Of a stretch of DNA of 64,000 nt, positions 26,776 through 35,216 are shown piece after piece. The number at the start of each line of letters is the position of its first letter. The first letter of the stretch is position 1. The position numbers and the translations under genes were made by a program. The DNA lies in assembly GCA_905202215.1 (NCBI GenBank), contig CAJKRG010000008.1, forward strand, positions 1 through 64,000. The letters are read 5' to 3'. The notes under the pieces are model-generated. The model saw nothing but the letters and a program-made list of their open reading frames with translations. It searched no databases and was not told the origin of the DNA. This DNA is from an uncultured Porphyromonadaceae bacterium (GTDB lineage Bacteria; Bacteroidota; Bacteroidia; Bacteroidales; Muribaculaceae).

Positions 26776-28761
26776 ATGAAACTACACAGCATGAGCCGCG
26801 TTGGCACCTCCCGTACCATGCGGACAAAAGATATGGACACCGTGGCCCGCGACAAAGCGATGGAGCCCGACGACCGCAGCCGTGCATTGAAAATATTGCT
26901 TGAGGTGCAGACATACTACCAGGCGATGTATCGCTTCCGCCAGGATCGAGAACGAAACAAACGCTATGTGTATGGCGACCAATGGAGCGATATTGTATGT
27001 GTCAACGGTAAGAAAATGCGTGAAGAGGAATATATCATGCAGCAGGGCAACATCCCGCTGAAGAATAACCTTATGCGCAGATTGGTACGTAACGTCATAG
27101 GAACGTATCGCAAGCAGTCGACCGAGCCGACATGTATAGCCCGCGACCGCAACGAGCAGAAACTTGGCGAGACCATGAGCACCGTGCTGCAATACAACAT
27201 GGGGCTTAACCGAATGAGCGAACTCTATGCCCGCACGATGGAGGAATTTCTAATCTCCGGCATGATTGTTCACCGCAAGTATTTCGGTTGGCGAGACAAC
27301 AAAGAAGATTGTTGGACTGTGAATGTACAGCCGAACAATTTCTTCATCGACACGAATATGCGCGACTTCCGTATGTGGGACTGTACCTGTCTGGGAGAGA
27401 TACATGACGAGGACTTCAATACAGTATGCTCCCGTTTTGCCGACAGCCCGGAGGATTATACACGCCTGGCCGAGATATACGCCACCGCCCGCGACAAAGG
27501 CGCACTCACTCAGGTATGGGAACAGTTCGGTTACTCCCGTGGCTCAAATGAGATAGACTTCCTTGTGCCGAAGGACGAGAGCCGTTGTCGCGTAATCGAG
27601 GTATGGCGCAAAGAGACTAAGCCCCGCTTCCGCTGTCACGATTGGAATAACGGGGAGATATTCAAGATTGAACTTGGAGATCTCCAGACAATGGTTATCG
27701 CCGAAAACCAGAAGCGAATACGCGACGGCCTGAGCCGGGGTATGGCCCAGAACGACATTGCACTCATCGAAGCCGAATGGTTCATTGACTCTTATTGGTA
27801 CTTCTACTTCCTGAGCCCGCAAGGTGATATACTTGCGGAGGGTGAAAGCCCGTATGCACATAAGAGCCATCCCTATGTGTTCAAAGCCTATCCGTTCATC
27901 GACGGCGAGATACATTCCTTCTCGGCAGACGTCATAGACCAACAGCGATACACCAACCGCCTCATCACGCTGTATGATTGGATTATGCGAGCAAGCGCGA
28001 AAGGCGTGCTCCTGATTCCGGAGGATTGTTTGCCGAAAGGCACGAGCCCGGAGGCCTTTGCCGACACCTGGAGCAAGTTCAACGGAGTTATCCTGTATAA
28101 GCCGAGTACCAAACATTCAGCGGTGCCGCAGCAGATAGCAAGCAATTCGACCAACATTGGTATCAACGAATTGCTGAATCTGCAACTGAAATTCTTTGAG
28201 GACATATCGGGTGTTAACGGAGCGTTGCAGGGCAAGCCAGGTTACAGCGGCATGAGTGCGTCGCTATACAGCCAGCAGGCCGAGAATGCCACAACGTCAC
28301 TTATCGACCTTCTGGACACCTTCAATGAATTTATCAGAGAGGCCGCCTACAAGGACGTTAAGAACATTCAGCAGTTCTACACCAGGGAGCGAATCATCAG
28401 CATTGCCGGTGAGAAGAGCGCAGACCCGGACCTGATACAAGACGTCGAGTTTGACCTGTCAATCGTGCCGAGCACCGCGACCCCGGCCTACCGTGCCATG
28501 GCAAACGACTTCCTCATGCAGATATGGGGCGCCGGTCAGATCTCATTGCAGCAGCTACTCCAGGCCGGCAACTTCCCGTTTGCCGACGAACTGTTGCAGA
28601 ATCTCCAGAGCCAACAGGAGCAGTTGCAGAACGGCGAGGTGCCGCAGGGACTATCGCCGGAACTTGCGGCCCAGGTACAGAACGGCGCCAACAAGGACGC
28701 CGTGGACCGACTCCACCAGGCAATGTCAGGCCGTCAGATGGTAGCGGCCGAGACCGCCTGA
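26776..28761 (+). CDS. Portal protein
   Basis: 661 residues. It should form the dodecameric ring at one capsid vertex through which DNA is packaged and released. The sequence is typical of portals of short-tailed Bacteroidales phages: an N-terminal wing (for example MYRFRQDRERNKRYVYGDQW), repeated aromatic beta elements, the clip region near DISGVNGALQGKPGYSGMSA and a Gln-rich C-terminal helix (residues ~590-650). It starts 70 bases after the giant gene. The 3' end overlaps the convergent terminase gene by 28 bases, so transcription of the two must collide or be separated in time. Confidence 0.85.
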   Translation: MKLHSMSRVGTSRTMRTKDMDTVARDKAMEPDDRSRALKILLEVQTYYQAMYRFRQDRERNKRYVYGDQWSDIVCVNGKKMREEEYIMQQGNIPLKNNLMRRLVRNVIGTYRKQSTEPTCIARDRNEQKLGETMSTVLQYNMGLNRMSELYARTMEEFLISGMIVHRKYFGWRDNKEDCWTVNVQPNNFFIDTNMRDFRMWDCTCLGEIHDEDFNTVCSRFADSPEDYTRLAEIYATARDKGALTQVWEQFGYSRGSNEIDFLVPKDESRCRVIEVWRKETKPRFRCHDWNNGEIFKIELGDLQTMVIAENQKRIRDGLSRGMAQNDIALIEAEWFIDSYWYFYFLSPQGDILAEGESPYAHKSHPYVFKAYPFIDGEIHSFSADVIDQQRYTNRLITLYDWIMRASAKGVLLIPEDCLPKGTSPEAFADTWSKFNGVILYKPSTKHSAVPQQIASNSTNIGINELLNLQLKFFEDISGVNGALQGKPGYSGMSASLYSQQAENATTSLIDLLDTFNEFIREAAYKDVKNIQQFYTRERIISIAGEKSADPDLIQDVEFDLSIVPSTATPAYRAMANDFLMQIWGAGQISLQQLLQAGNFPFADELLQNLQSQQEQLQNGEVPQGLSPELAAQVQNGANKDAVDRLHQAMSGRQMVAAETA

Positions 28762-30875
28762 CGGTTGGCAACCCTACGGAACAATTCATTCTCGCCTTCG
28801 ACGATTGTAGGCAACGGCATTTCGTTGAAGCAGATATGCAGCCCAATGGCTCGTGTCATAAGGAGGTCATCATGCTCTCCGGCAATGGCACCATAAGAGC
28901 CGTTGGGCTTCCTTTCATAATTCAGGAACTCATCAAGAGTGCGCTCGTCGGATTCAACATAAGCGTGTTCACGCACATACTTAATCAGCGAGGTTATAAT
29001 CATAGGCTTTGTCGCAGTGTTGGTATGGAAGCCGTATTTGCGCGGCAAGCCCTGGCGAATATCCTCTTCGGATTGTCGCCGGGCATACAGGTTGTCGTAA
29101 ACTTCCTTTATCTGATTGAGTATGTATTTCGACTGATCGCCGTCGACCTGACGCTCTTTGTCGTGCGTCTCCAAAGTGTTTGACTCAATAACAAGCAGCG
29201 CATTATCATAATACTTTGCAATCTGGACCGCCTTCCATGCCAAGAGGTCAATATCAATATGGCCGCGCCACTGAGCGACGACGGCCGGTTTGTCTCCGTC
29301 CATCATCGCTATGCGGTCATAAACGACAATCACAGACCAGTCGGCCTTATTGGACCGGCCGCCGACGTCGACGACGGCAAGATAACGGTCGGTGATAATC
29401 TCCGACGGGTCCGGAGGGTCAGGCAGCGACCACACCCACAACACCCCCTGTTTGTCCTCGACGAAACGCAGGTTGTTTAATGATTCCTCCCCGTCGAGTG
29501 CGTCGCCGTAAATGTCGCCGACGTATCGCGGAGCCCTACATGCCGGCCGGAACTTTTCGACCTGATATTTGTCGAACACCGTAGCGCCGGAATTGACAAA
29601 GGCCTCTATATCGTCGGACGGACATTCAGCCGCCATCGAGCCATGCTCCGTGTGTTTGGTACGCTCTACGACATACCAATTAATACCTTCGAGCGTAGCG
29701 CCGAGCATCCAGAGCCACCACAGATATTTGCCAGGCTCTTCACGCACGGAAGGCGCATTGGCATTGTTGCGATTCTCAAACAGGTTGCGGGCAAACTCTT
29801 CCTTCTCCGCTTCCGATTCAAAGGGGATAACATTCCAATCAATATCGTACCAGGGAATGAACAGACGCCGGAATTGTGTGCGCGGGTTGTCGCGGGCGTC
29901 GACGTATTCCTTGTGAAAGAAATTGCCGTGTCCGTTGGCCGTGGATTCATAGACAATCATTGTGCCCGGCTTATTTAGCACACCGCCGCAGGCAGAGCGC
30001 ACAATGTCCTTTGGTTTCTTGCCATCAGTCTCTTTCCAGATGCCGACCTCGGACAGATGAACCAGGGCATAGTCACCGCCACGGCAGGAATCAGGACGTT
30101 CAGCCGTACCGATTTTCACCTTGCAGTTGCGTTGAGGTATGCGGAATATTGACCCGGACTTACCGACGCCCACCATCTTAGGCTCATTGTCAGGATAACG
30201 TTCACCCAGGCGATGAAGCATATTGAGGGGGTAAGCCTTGATCATGCGGTCGAACATATCCTTTATCTCGTCGGAGCCGGCGCCCTGGTGTGCGATGATA
30301 AGGGAGTTGAGGCCGTAGCGTTGAGTGAGCTGCAACCAGGCCATATACAACTGCGACGTAGTAGAGCCGCCCCACTGACGAGCCTTTAACAGCACCAGGC
30401 GTATAGGCTTTTTGTTGAGGCGGAAATCTTCAAGTTCAGCAACGAATTTGCGTTGAGGGTATGACAGTCGAAACAACACCTCCGGCGCCCCGTCCAGGTC
30501 CTTGTTCTTTATGTAGACGAACACCGCGGCCCAGAAAGGGAAATCGAACCGGCAGCGTATTCTGGTGAATTGGTCTACAACCCGTGTGCGTGTCTCCTGG
30601 TCCGGATCAACGTCGAGCTCCTGACGTATGAACTCATCGAGTGAACCGAGCTCACGCAAACGTTTCACCATAGGCACAGCCAACATCTGCACCGGAATCC
30701 ATTGTTTCTTGATGGGGAAATCCGCGACTTCAAAGACGGTACGTTTCCCCAGAGACCCCAGGCCGGTAACAGGATTGAAAGGAGCGTTTATAATAGCCTT
30801 ACGCCGTTCATTCTCTTTCAGGACATCAGAAACAGATGATTGGACGCGCTTTGAAGAACTCATCGTAGTAGCCAT
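28734..30875 (-). CDS. terL: Terminase large subunit
   Basis: 713 residues, the packaging motor ATPase and nuclease. The ATPase domain carries a Walker A variant, LKARQWGGSTTS (residues 162-173), and a downstream VHLSEVGIW that may supply the catalytic Glu. The nuclease domain shows AVVDVGGRSNKADWS and a late GEHDDLLMTRAIG acidic motif. It lies on the minus strand between two blocks of rightward head genes, which is unusual. Its start overlaps the upstream gene (30826-31266) by 50 bases, suggesting translational coupling. Confidence 0.9.
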   Translation of the reverse strand: MATTMSSSKRVQSSVSDVLKENERRKAIINAPFNPVTGLGSLGKRTVFEVADFPIKKQWIPVQMLAVPMVKRLRELGSLDEFIRQELDVDPDQETRTRVVDQFTRIRCRFDFPFWAAVFVYIKNKDLDGAPEVLFRLSYPQRKFVAELEDFRLNKKPIRLVLLKARQWGGSTTSQLYMAWLQLTQRYGLNSLIIAHQGAGSDEIKDMFDRMIKAYPLNMLHRLGERYPDNEPKMVGVGKSGSIFRIPQRNCKVKIGTAERPDSCRGGDYALVHLSEVGIWKETDGKKPKDIVRSACGGVLNKPGTMIVYESTANGHGNFFHKEYVDARDNPRTQFRRLFIPWYDIDWNVIPFESEAEKEEFARNLFENRNNANAPSVREEPGKYLWWLWMLGATLEGINWYVVERTKHTEHGSMAAECPSDDIEAFVNSGATVFDKYQVEKFRPACRAPRYVGDIYGDALDGEESLNNLRFVEDKQGVLWVWSLPDPPDPSEIITDRYLAVVDVGGRSNKADWSVIVVYDRIAMMDGDKPAVVAQWRGHIDIDLLAWKAVQIAKYYDNALLVIESNTLETHDKERQVDGDQSKYILNQIKEVYDNLYARRQSEEDIRQGLPRKYGFHTNTATKPMIITSLIKYVREHAYVESDERTLDEFLNYERKPNGSYGAIAGEHDDLLMTRAIGLHICFNEMPLPTIVEGENELFRRVANRQAVSAATI

Positions 30876-31266
30876 TCTTGATTTTGTAAATAATATCCAT
30901 AGCCGAACGGGGAAGCATATAGAACTTAGGAGCCGGGGAATTCACCACTTCACATACAAGCTCGAACACGGAAGCCTTCGGACGCTCCCGGCGCAGCTTC
31001 AGGACACGGTGGTATATCTCCGAGAACATCTCGCATTTGGTAGGGCGCATGTTTTCCGGCAGGTCACGACCGGAGAGCAGCGCCGACACAACGATAGTGG
31101 CTCTTTCCTCCGAGACCCAGAACCGGGCCGCGGGCATGTTGACAACGGCCGCGCCAATATCCCTCATGCGGATATGTCTCGCTTGTCGGATTTGGTGACG
31201 GTACGCGCGCATAAGGTCTGCGTTTCTTTCCCTGGTAAATTCGAGTATGCTTCCGTAAGGCTTCAT
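30826..31266 (-). CDS. Conserved phage protein upstream of terL, candidate small terminase
   Basis: 146 residues, basic N-terminal helix (ILEFTRERNADLMRAYRHQI), then RDIGAAVVNMPAARFWVSEE and a second related block near the C-terminus (SPAPKFYMLPRSAMDII). The two PA(A/P)xF(W/Y) blocks suggest an internal duplication. Position directly before terL in the same operon is where small terminases usually sit, and a helical DNA-binding protein would fit. No recognised domain name; the TerS role is inferred from context. Confidence 0.6.
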   Translation of the reverse strand: MKPYGSILEFTRERNADLMRAYRHQIRQARHIRMRDIGAAVVNMPAARFWVSEERATIVVSALLSGRDLPENMRPTKCEMFSEIYHRVLKLRRERPKASVFELVCEVVNSPAPKFYMLPRSAMDIIYKIKNGYYDEFFKARPIICF

Positions 31267-31299
31267 CTCATTACACTATGCTATAAGGTATTACATACT

Positions 31300-31307
31300 C
31301 AAATTTA
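31300..31307 (-). promoter_or_regulatory. Candidate -7 box for the terL operon
   Basis: TAAATTTG on the minus strand, 34 bases before the start codon at 31266, fits TAnnTTTG. No clear -33 TTG is seen upstream. Confidence 0.4.
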
Positions 31308-31350
31308 GCTAAAACGTGTGACAGAAGATAAAAGGCCGGAACGGTGCCGA

Positions 31351-31379
31351 GTGTCTATCTTTGCCATAAAATTAGACAC
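31351..31379 (+). promoter_or_regulatory. Promoter-like -7 box within an inverted repeat, head operon
   Basis: TATCTTTG (31356-31363) fits the -7 element and lies 37 bases before the scaffold start. GTGTCTA (31351-31357) and TAGACAC (31373-31379) flank it as a perfect 7-bp inverted repeat, the third hairpin-associated -7 box in this phage. Confidence 0.6.
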
Positions 31380-31400
31380 CACTTTTTATCATACAAAGTT

Positions 31401-32138
31401 ATGGCTGAACCGCAGGAAGTTAAAAGCAAGCGCGACCTCGTAGGGGAGCGACTTAAAAAGAAATACCCCGACAGGGAGTATGCCGACGATGAGGCTCTAT
31501 TCGGGCAAATCAATGATGATTACGACGAATATGAGAACACGTTGAACGAGAAAAACGAGGCCGAGAACAAGCTCACCAACATGTTCTCGCAGTATCCTCA
31601 GAGTGCCCGCTTCATATCGGACATGGCAAATGGCACCAACCCCTGGGTTGCGATGGTAGAGCAACTCGGCATGGACGGTATCACTGACATCTTCGAGAAT
31701 CCGAAGTATAAGGAGGAACTTGCCAAAGCGCAGGAAGAGCACGTAAAGCGCCTCACCAGAGCTAACGACCTGGAGAAAGAGTATAACACCAACCTGGGCG
31801 CATCGCTTGAAATGTTGCAGCAGGCACAGGACGAGTTAGGTCTTAGCGACGAGCAGATAGACCAGGCCGTCGACTTCCTTATGGCAATCGCCAATGACGC
31901 CATCGTCGGAAAATTCTCCCGTGAATCACTCGACATGGCACTCAAAGCCCTCAATCACGACGCCGACATGGCAACAGCCCGTGAAGAGGGAGCCGTCGAA
32001 GGCCGCAATGCCAAGATTGAAGAGAAGCTCCGTAAGCCCAAATCTTCGGACGGTGTGCCCATGCTCGGAGGCACCAACAACGCGCCGGCCCGCAAACAGA
32101 GCCGTGAGAGTATTTTCGACTTAGCTTCGGAAGCATAA
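31401..32138 (+). CDS. Putative capsid scaffolding protein
   Basis: 245 residues from ATG at 31401; the frame extends upstream, but that would put the start before the promoter. It is acidic and mostly helical, with coiled-coil character near residues 35-60 and 105-150 and a short C-terminal helix (SRESIFDLASEA) after a Gly/Asn-rich linker, as in scaffolds that bind capsid through a terminal helix. It directly precedes the capsid genes, where scaffolds normally sit. No protease motif is seen. Assignment rests on position and composition. Confidence 0.65.
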   Translation: MAEPQEVKSKRDLVGERLKKKYPDREYADDEALFGQINDDYDEYENTLNEKNEAENKLTNMFSQYPQSARFISDMANGTNPWVAMVEQLGMDGITDIFENPKYKEELAKAQEEHVKRLTRANDLEKEYNTNLGASLEMLQQAQDELGLSDEQIDQAVDFLMAIANDAIVGKFSRESLDMALKALNHDADMATAREEGAVEGRNAKIEEKLRKPKSSDGVPMLGGTNNAPARKQSRESIFDLASEA

Positions 32139-32141
32139 GGC

Positions 32142-32309
32142 ATGGCAGCGAAAGAACATATAAAATTTCCTTCTCAACCGAAGGGTACGGTAACGCCTGG
32201 GAGTGTCGGACTCAACACCCACATTCCAGGAGGTGCCACCACAGTAAGCACGGTTGCGGCGGCAACCGGGGGCATACGGCCCGGAGGTTTGGTAGAGACA
32301 GACAAATAA
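32142..32309 (+). CDS. 55-residue protein copying the N-arm of the major capsid protein
   Basis: ATG at 32142 follows the scaffold stop by three bases; TAA at 32307-32309. Its segment TTVSTVAAATGGIRPGGLVE aligns with TTVSGVAAATGGIAPGNLIE at the start of the capsid protein, and the match extends left through PGSVGLNTHIPG against PGSAGVASQLPG. The gene stops exactly where the capsid fold begins. The DNA of the two has diverged at many silent positions while the protein is kept, which suggests an old duplication under selection. It could compete for or cap the site where the capsid N-arm binds. Function not known. Confidence 0.75.
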   Translation: MAAKEHIKFPSQPKGTVTPGSVGLNTHIPGGATTVSTVAAATGGIRPGGLVETDK

Positions 32310-32329
32310 CCATAAAATTATAATTTCAC

Positions 32330-33895
32330 ATGGCAGCAACAGAAACCGTAACAGTGGGCAGCGGTACCGCGCCCACCCCGCAGCCCGGCAGCGCAGGCGT
32401 AGCCTCTCAGCTCCCCGGCAATCCTACAACCGTCAGCGGCGTAGCAGCCGCCACCGGCGGCATCGCCCCCGGCAACCTCATCGAGACGGACATCGACGAC
32501 CAGATCTTCCGATTTAGAAGCGAGGATACCGCCCTCATGTCCCTTATGCTCAAATCGAAGAAGGTCAAGGTCAATAGCCCCGAAGTTGAGCACTTCATGA
32601 TCGACGAGCAGCGCTCAACACTCACAGTCACAACCGCAGTGGCCGAAGGCACCGGCGCATACTTCGTGCTCCCCCTCGCCGCCAAAGATCAGGCAATTCC
32701 CCGCGACTACCACACCCTTCTTCTCAAGGGCGTAGACGGTTACGAAGCCGACGGTCAGACCAAGACCCCCGGCAAGGACCTGATGGTGTTCGTCACCGGC
32801 CGCGACACCACCACCCAGAACCCCGTCGTCCGTGCCGTCAACGGCCCCAAGAGCTCCGCTTCGGACACCTTCTGCACCACACCTGCAATCCCGGCCAACA
32901 CTAAGGTCAAGCTCCTGGCCAACGCCCTTTACGAGACCCAGAAGGAAGTGGACCCCGACCTCATCGTTCCGCAGCCTACAATCGTCTATCTCCAGAAGCG
33001 CGGCATGAACCAGGTAGTATCTGACTACTTCGAGGCTCAGAAGAAGCACATCCCCTTCTCGCAGGCCGTAATCGCAGAACAGGCAATCCTCAACTTCAAG
33101 CGCGCCGGCAACCGCACCCTCTGGGCCGGTCGTAAGGGTAAGTTCCCCGTGAGCGTCCCCAAACTCGGCGACCAGATGGTTTACTGCACCGAAGGCATCC
33201 GTTGGCAGTTCAAGCGTGAGCTGCAGCACACCGGCAAGTGGACCATCGAAAAGCTCATCGCCCTGGCGAAGCTCTTCTACACCGGCGAGGACGTGCCAAA
33301 GTCTGCAATCCTCCTGGCAGGCAAGAACCTCCTGGAAGAGATTCAGTGCATCGACTTCTCGAAGCACCCCGAAATTCAGATCATCGCAACGCAGAACCCC
33401 ATCGGTTGGAGCGTGACCCGCATCCATACCGTGTTCGGCGACATCGACATCAAGCGTGAGCCCACCCTCGACGTCCTGGGCTGGAGCAACTCCGGCGCCC
33501 TTCTGGGCGAGGACCGTCTGGTACACTACACCTACTCGACACAGCACGAGTTCAACGACCGTGTAGAGGGCGAGGAGGCAACTCGCAAGGGCATGGTTGT
33601 CTGGGACGGCCTGGCACTGAAAGGTGCATGTCATATCTGGATCGACGGCGAAGGCGACACCTCCAACGCAGGAAGCACCCGCTACACAATCTGGGACCAG
33701 GCAACCGCCCCGACCGGTGACGACCTCATCGACGGCCAGGTTTACCTTCTCACCGTGGACTGCCCCGGAATCAACGCCGCCGCCCAGAACGGCCAGATGT
33801 GGCAGGCTAAGGTTACCACAACCGGCACCGACGAATCGGCCAAGACCACAGTAACCTGGACCGAATACGCAGGTGAAATGGTAATGACCGCGTAA
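32330..33895 (+). CDS. Major capsid protein (HK97-fold)
   Basis: 521 residues, shell subunit of the head. Features are an extended N-arm (1-60) rich in Gly/Ala/Thr, a spine-helix and E-loop region, a long A-domain with aromatic beta strands, and a C-terminal ~80 residues (after KGACHIWIDGEGD) that read like a small surface beta domain. It follows scaffold and the N-arm mimic and is strongly codon-biased (GCC, GAC, CTC), as expected of a highly expressed gene. A hairpin with TTAATCTTT follows the stop. Confidence 0.8.
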   Translation: MAATETVTVGSGTAPTPQPGSAGVASQLPGNPTTVSGVAAATGGIAPGNLIETDIDDQIFRFRSEDTALMSLMLKSKKVKVNSPEVEHFMIDEQRSTLTVTTAVAEGTGAYFVLPLAAKDQAIPRDYHTLLLKGVDGYEADGQTKTPGKDLMVFVTGRDTTTQNPVVRAVNGPKSSASDTFCTTPAIPANTKVKLLANALYETQKEVDPDLIVPQPTIVYLQKRGMNQVVSDYFEAQKKHIPFSQAVIAEQAILNFKRAGNRTLWAGRKGKFPVSVPKLGDQMVYCTEGIRWQFKRELQHTGKWTIEKLIALAKLFYTGEDVPKSAILLAGKNLLEEIQCIDFSKHPEIQIIATQNPIGWSVTRIHTVFGDIDIKREPTLDVLGWSNSGALLGEDRLVHYTYSTQHEFNDRVEGEEATRKGMVVWDGLALKGACHIWIDGEGDTSNAGSTRYTIWDQATAPTGDDLIDGQVYLLTVDCPGINAAAQNGQMWQAKVTTTGTDESAKTTVTWTEYAGEMVMTA

Positions 33896-33921
33896 GCCCA
33901 CCGCAGCAATGATTATTTAAC

Positions 33922-33968
33922 AGGCGATTGGCAAAGCCCCCGCGAGGCCGCGCCGATCGCCTTTAATC
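33922..33968 (+). terminator. Hairpin after the capsid gene
   Basis: AGGCGATTGGC (33922-33932) pairs with GCCGATCGCCT (33952-33962), one G-U pair, followed by TTAATC. It may end or reduce transcription after the capsid gene, keeping capsid mRNA in excess over the downstream genes. Confidence 0.6.
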
Positions 33969-33989
33969 TTTAACAACATTATTACGACA

Positions 33990-34568
33990 ATGGAAATCAG
34001 AACATACGGCGTTGAGGGCTTTATGGATTGGCAGTGTGAAATTCCTGTCGGACGCGCCCGCGCCATCGTACATTTTACAGGAGGCACAATGACTTCCTAT
34101 GGTGTAACTCCGGCCGAGTATTCCACCGGCGACCCGGTACAGCAGCGAATCATCGAGAACAGCGCCTATTTCAAGAACGGCCGCATTAAGTTCCTTCGCA
34201 AGACCGGCAAACCTGACCCCGTGAAGCGTCGTGAACCGAAGCCCGCCCCGGCTCCTGCCCCCGTGCAAACACCCGCACCTACGCCACAGGCCGAAGCACC
34301 GGCACCCGCAAAACCGGCGGAAGCTACACCGGAGGCCCCGACCCAGGAGGGCGAGAACGTAGGCAGTGAGGCCGACGTCGACGCATTCATAGAGCAGACC
34401 GTGGCCGAAGCTGAGGAAGAAGCGCCGGAGGCTGTCGAAGTCAGTTGCCTGACGGACGCCCAGAACTATCTGCGGGACCACTTCGGCATTCCCACGAGCA
34501 AGAGCCGCAGCAAGGAGAAGGCCCAGGACTTCGCCCGTGAGAATGGAATCGTGTTTGTAGGCCTCTAA
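33990..34568 (+). CDS. Head-associated protein with Pro/Ala linker
   Basis: 192 residues. An N-terminal beta-like domain (1-70; MEIRTYGVEGFMDWQCEIPV) is joined by a long Pro/Ala/Glu linker (about 75-145) to a small helical C-terminal domain (SCLTDAQNYLRDHFGIPTSK). The position between capsid and connector genes fits a decoration or head-completion protein. The C-terminal domain resembles short LEM- or SAP-like helical modules, but I cannot name the family. Confidence 0.6.
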   Translation: MEIRTYGVEGFMDWQCEIPVGRARAIVHFTGGTMTSYGVTPAEYSTGDPVQQRIIENSAYFKNGRIKFLRKTGKPDPVKRREPKPAPAPAPVQTPAPTPQAEAPAPAKPAEATPEAPTQEGENVGSEADVDAFIEQTVAEAEEEAPEAVEVSCLTDAQNYLRDHFGIPTSKSRSKEKAQDFARENGIVFVGL

Positions 34569-34580
34569 TCCCCGTCGGTT

Positions 34581-35216
34581 ATGATATATCAAATCGCGGA
34601 GGTAATGCGCGACGTGCGCATAGCTTTGGACCAGAATAACACGAGCGAACAATTATTGGCCGACGGAGACATAGACACTCTCAGCCTGGACGAGATTGTG
34701 CGCTCTAAGATTCTGGAAGCTGTGCGCCGCGTGCATACGGAGGCACCTCCCTACATGCTTGAATCAGGCCACGACTTCGGGGACGAGCTCTATTGGGCAG
34801 ACAAGAACAGCGGTTGGGTGTTGCTGCCGGACGACTTCCTACGTTTGATAGTATTCCGCATGACCGATTGGGAAAGGTCCGTCTATACGGCCATATCCAC
34901 CGACGACCCCGATTATGAGAAACAGAGCAGCCGGTTCAAGGGAATCCGAGGCACGGCACAGAAACCCGTTTGTGCCATAGCTATTCGCCCCGAAGGCCGC
35001 GTACTCGAATTTTACAGCTGCAAAAGCAATAACGCGAAGGTATCGCAGGGCACCTATATTCCGTTGCCGTACATCGACGAGGACGGAGGTATAGACATAT
35101 CCCCGCGTTGCCACCAGGCCGTTGTCTACATGGCCGCCGCGTTAGTGTCAACAACATTAGGCGAAGGCGACAAGGCGTCGGCATTCGTCGAACTATCTAA
35201 ATCAGAATTACAATGA
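34581..35216 (+). CDS. Putative head-tail connector (adaptor) protein
   Basis: 211 residues. An N-terminal helical bundle (MIYQIAEVMRDVRIALDQNN, then SLDEIVRSKILEAVRRVHTE) is followed by a beta-rich part with LLPDDFLRLIVFRMTDWERS. This layout, helices then a beta domain with the LPDDFLR motif, is common in adaptor proteins of short-tailed phages (T7 gp11- or P22 gp4-like position). It would join the portal to the nozzle. The stop overlaps the fibre start (ATGA). Confidence 0.65.
   Translation: MIYQIAEVMRDVRIALDQNNTSEQLLADGDIDTLSLDEIVRSKILEAVRRVHTEAPPYMLESGHDFGDELYWADKNSGWVLLPDDFLRLIVFRMTDWERSVYTAISTDDPDYEKQSSRFKGIRGTAQKPVCAIAIRPEGRVLEFYSCKSNNAKVSQGTYIPLPYIDEDGGIDISPRCHQAVVYMAAALVSTTLGEGDKASAFVELSKSELQ

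Noticed and set aside
32615..33901. Antisense open frame of 428 codons over the capsid gene
   Set aside because: Shadow of strongly biased capsid codons; low-complexity translation and no start signal.
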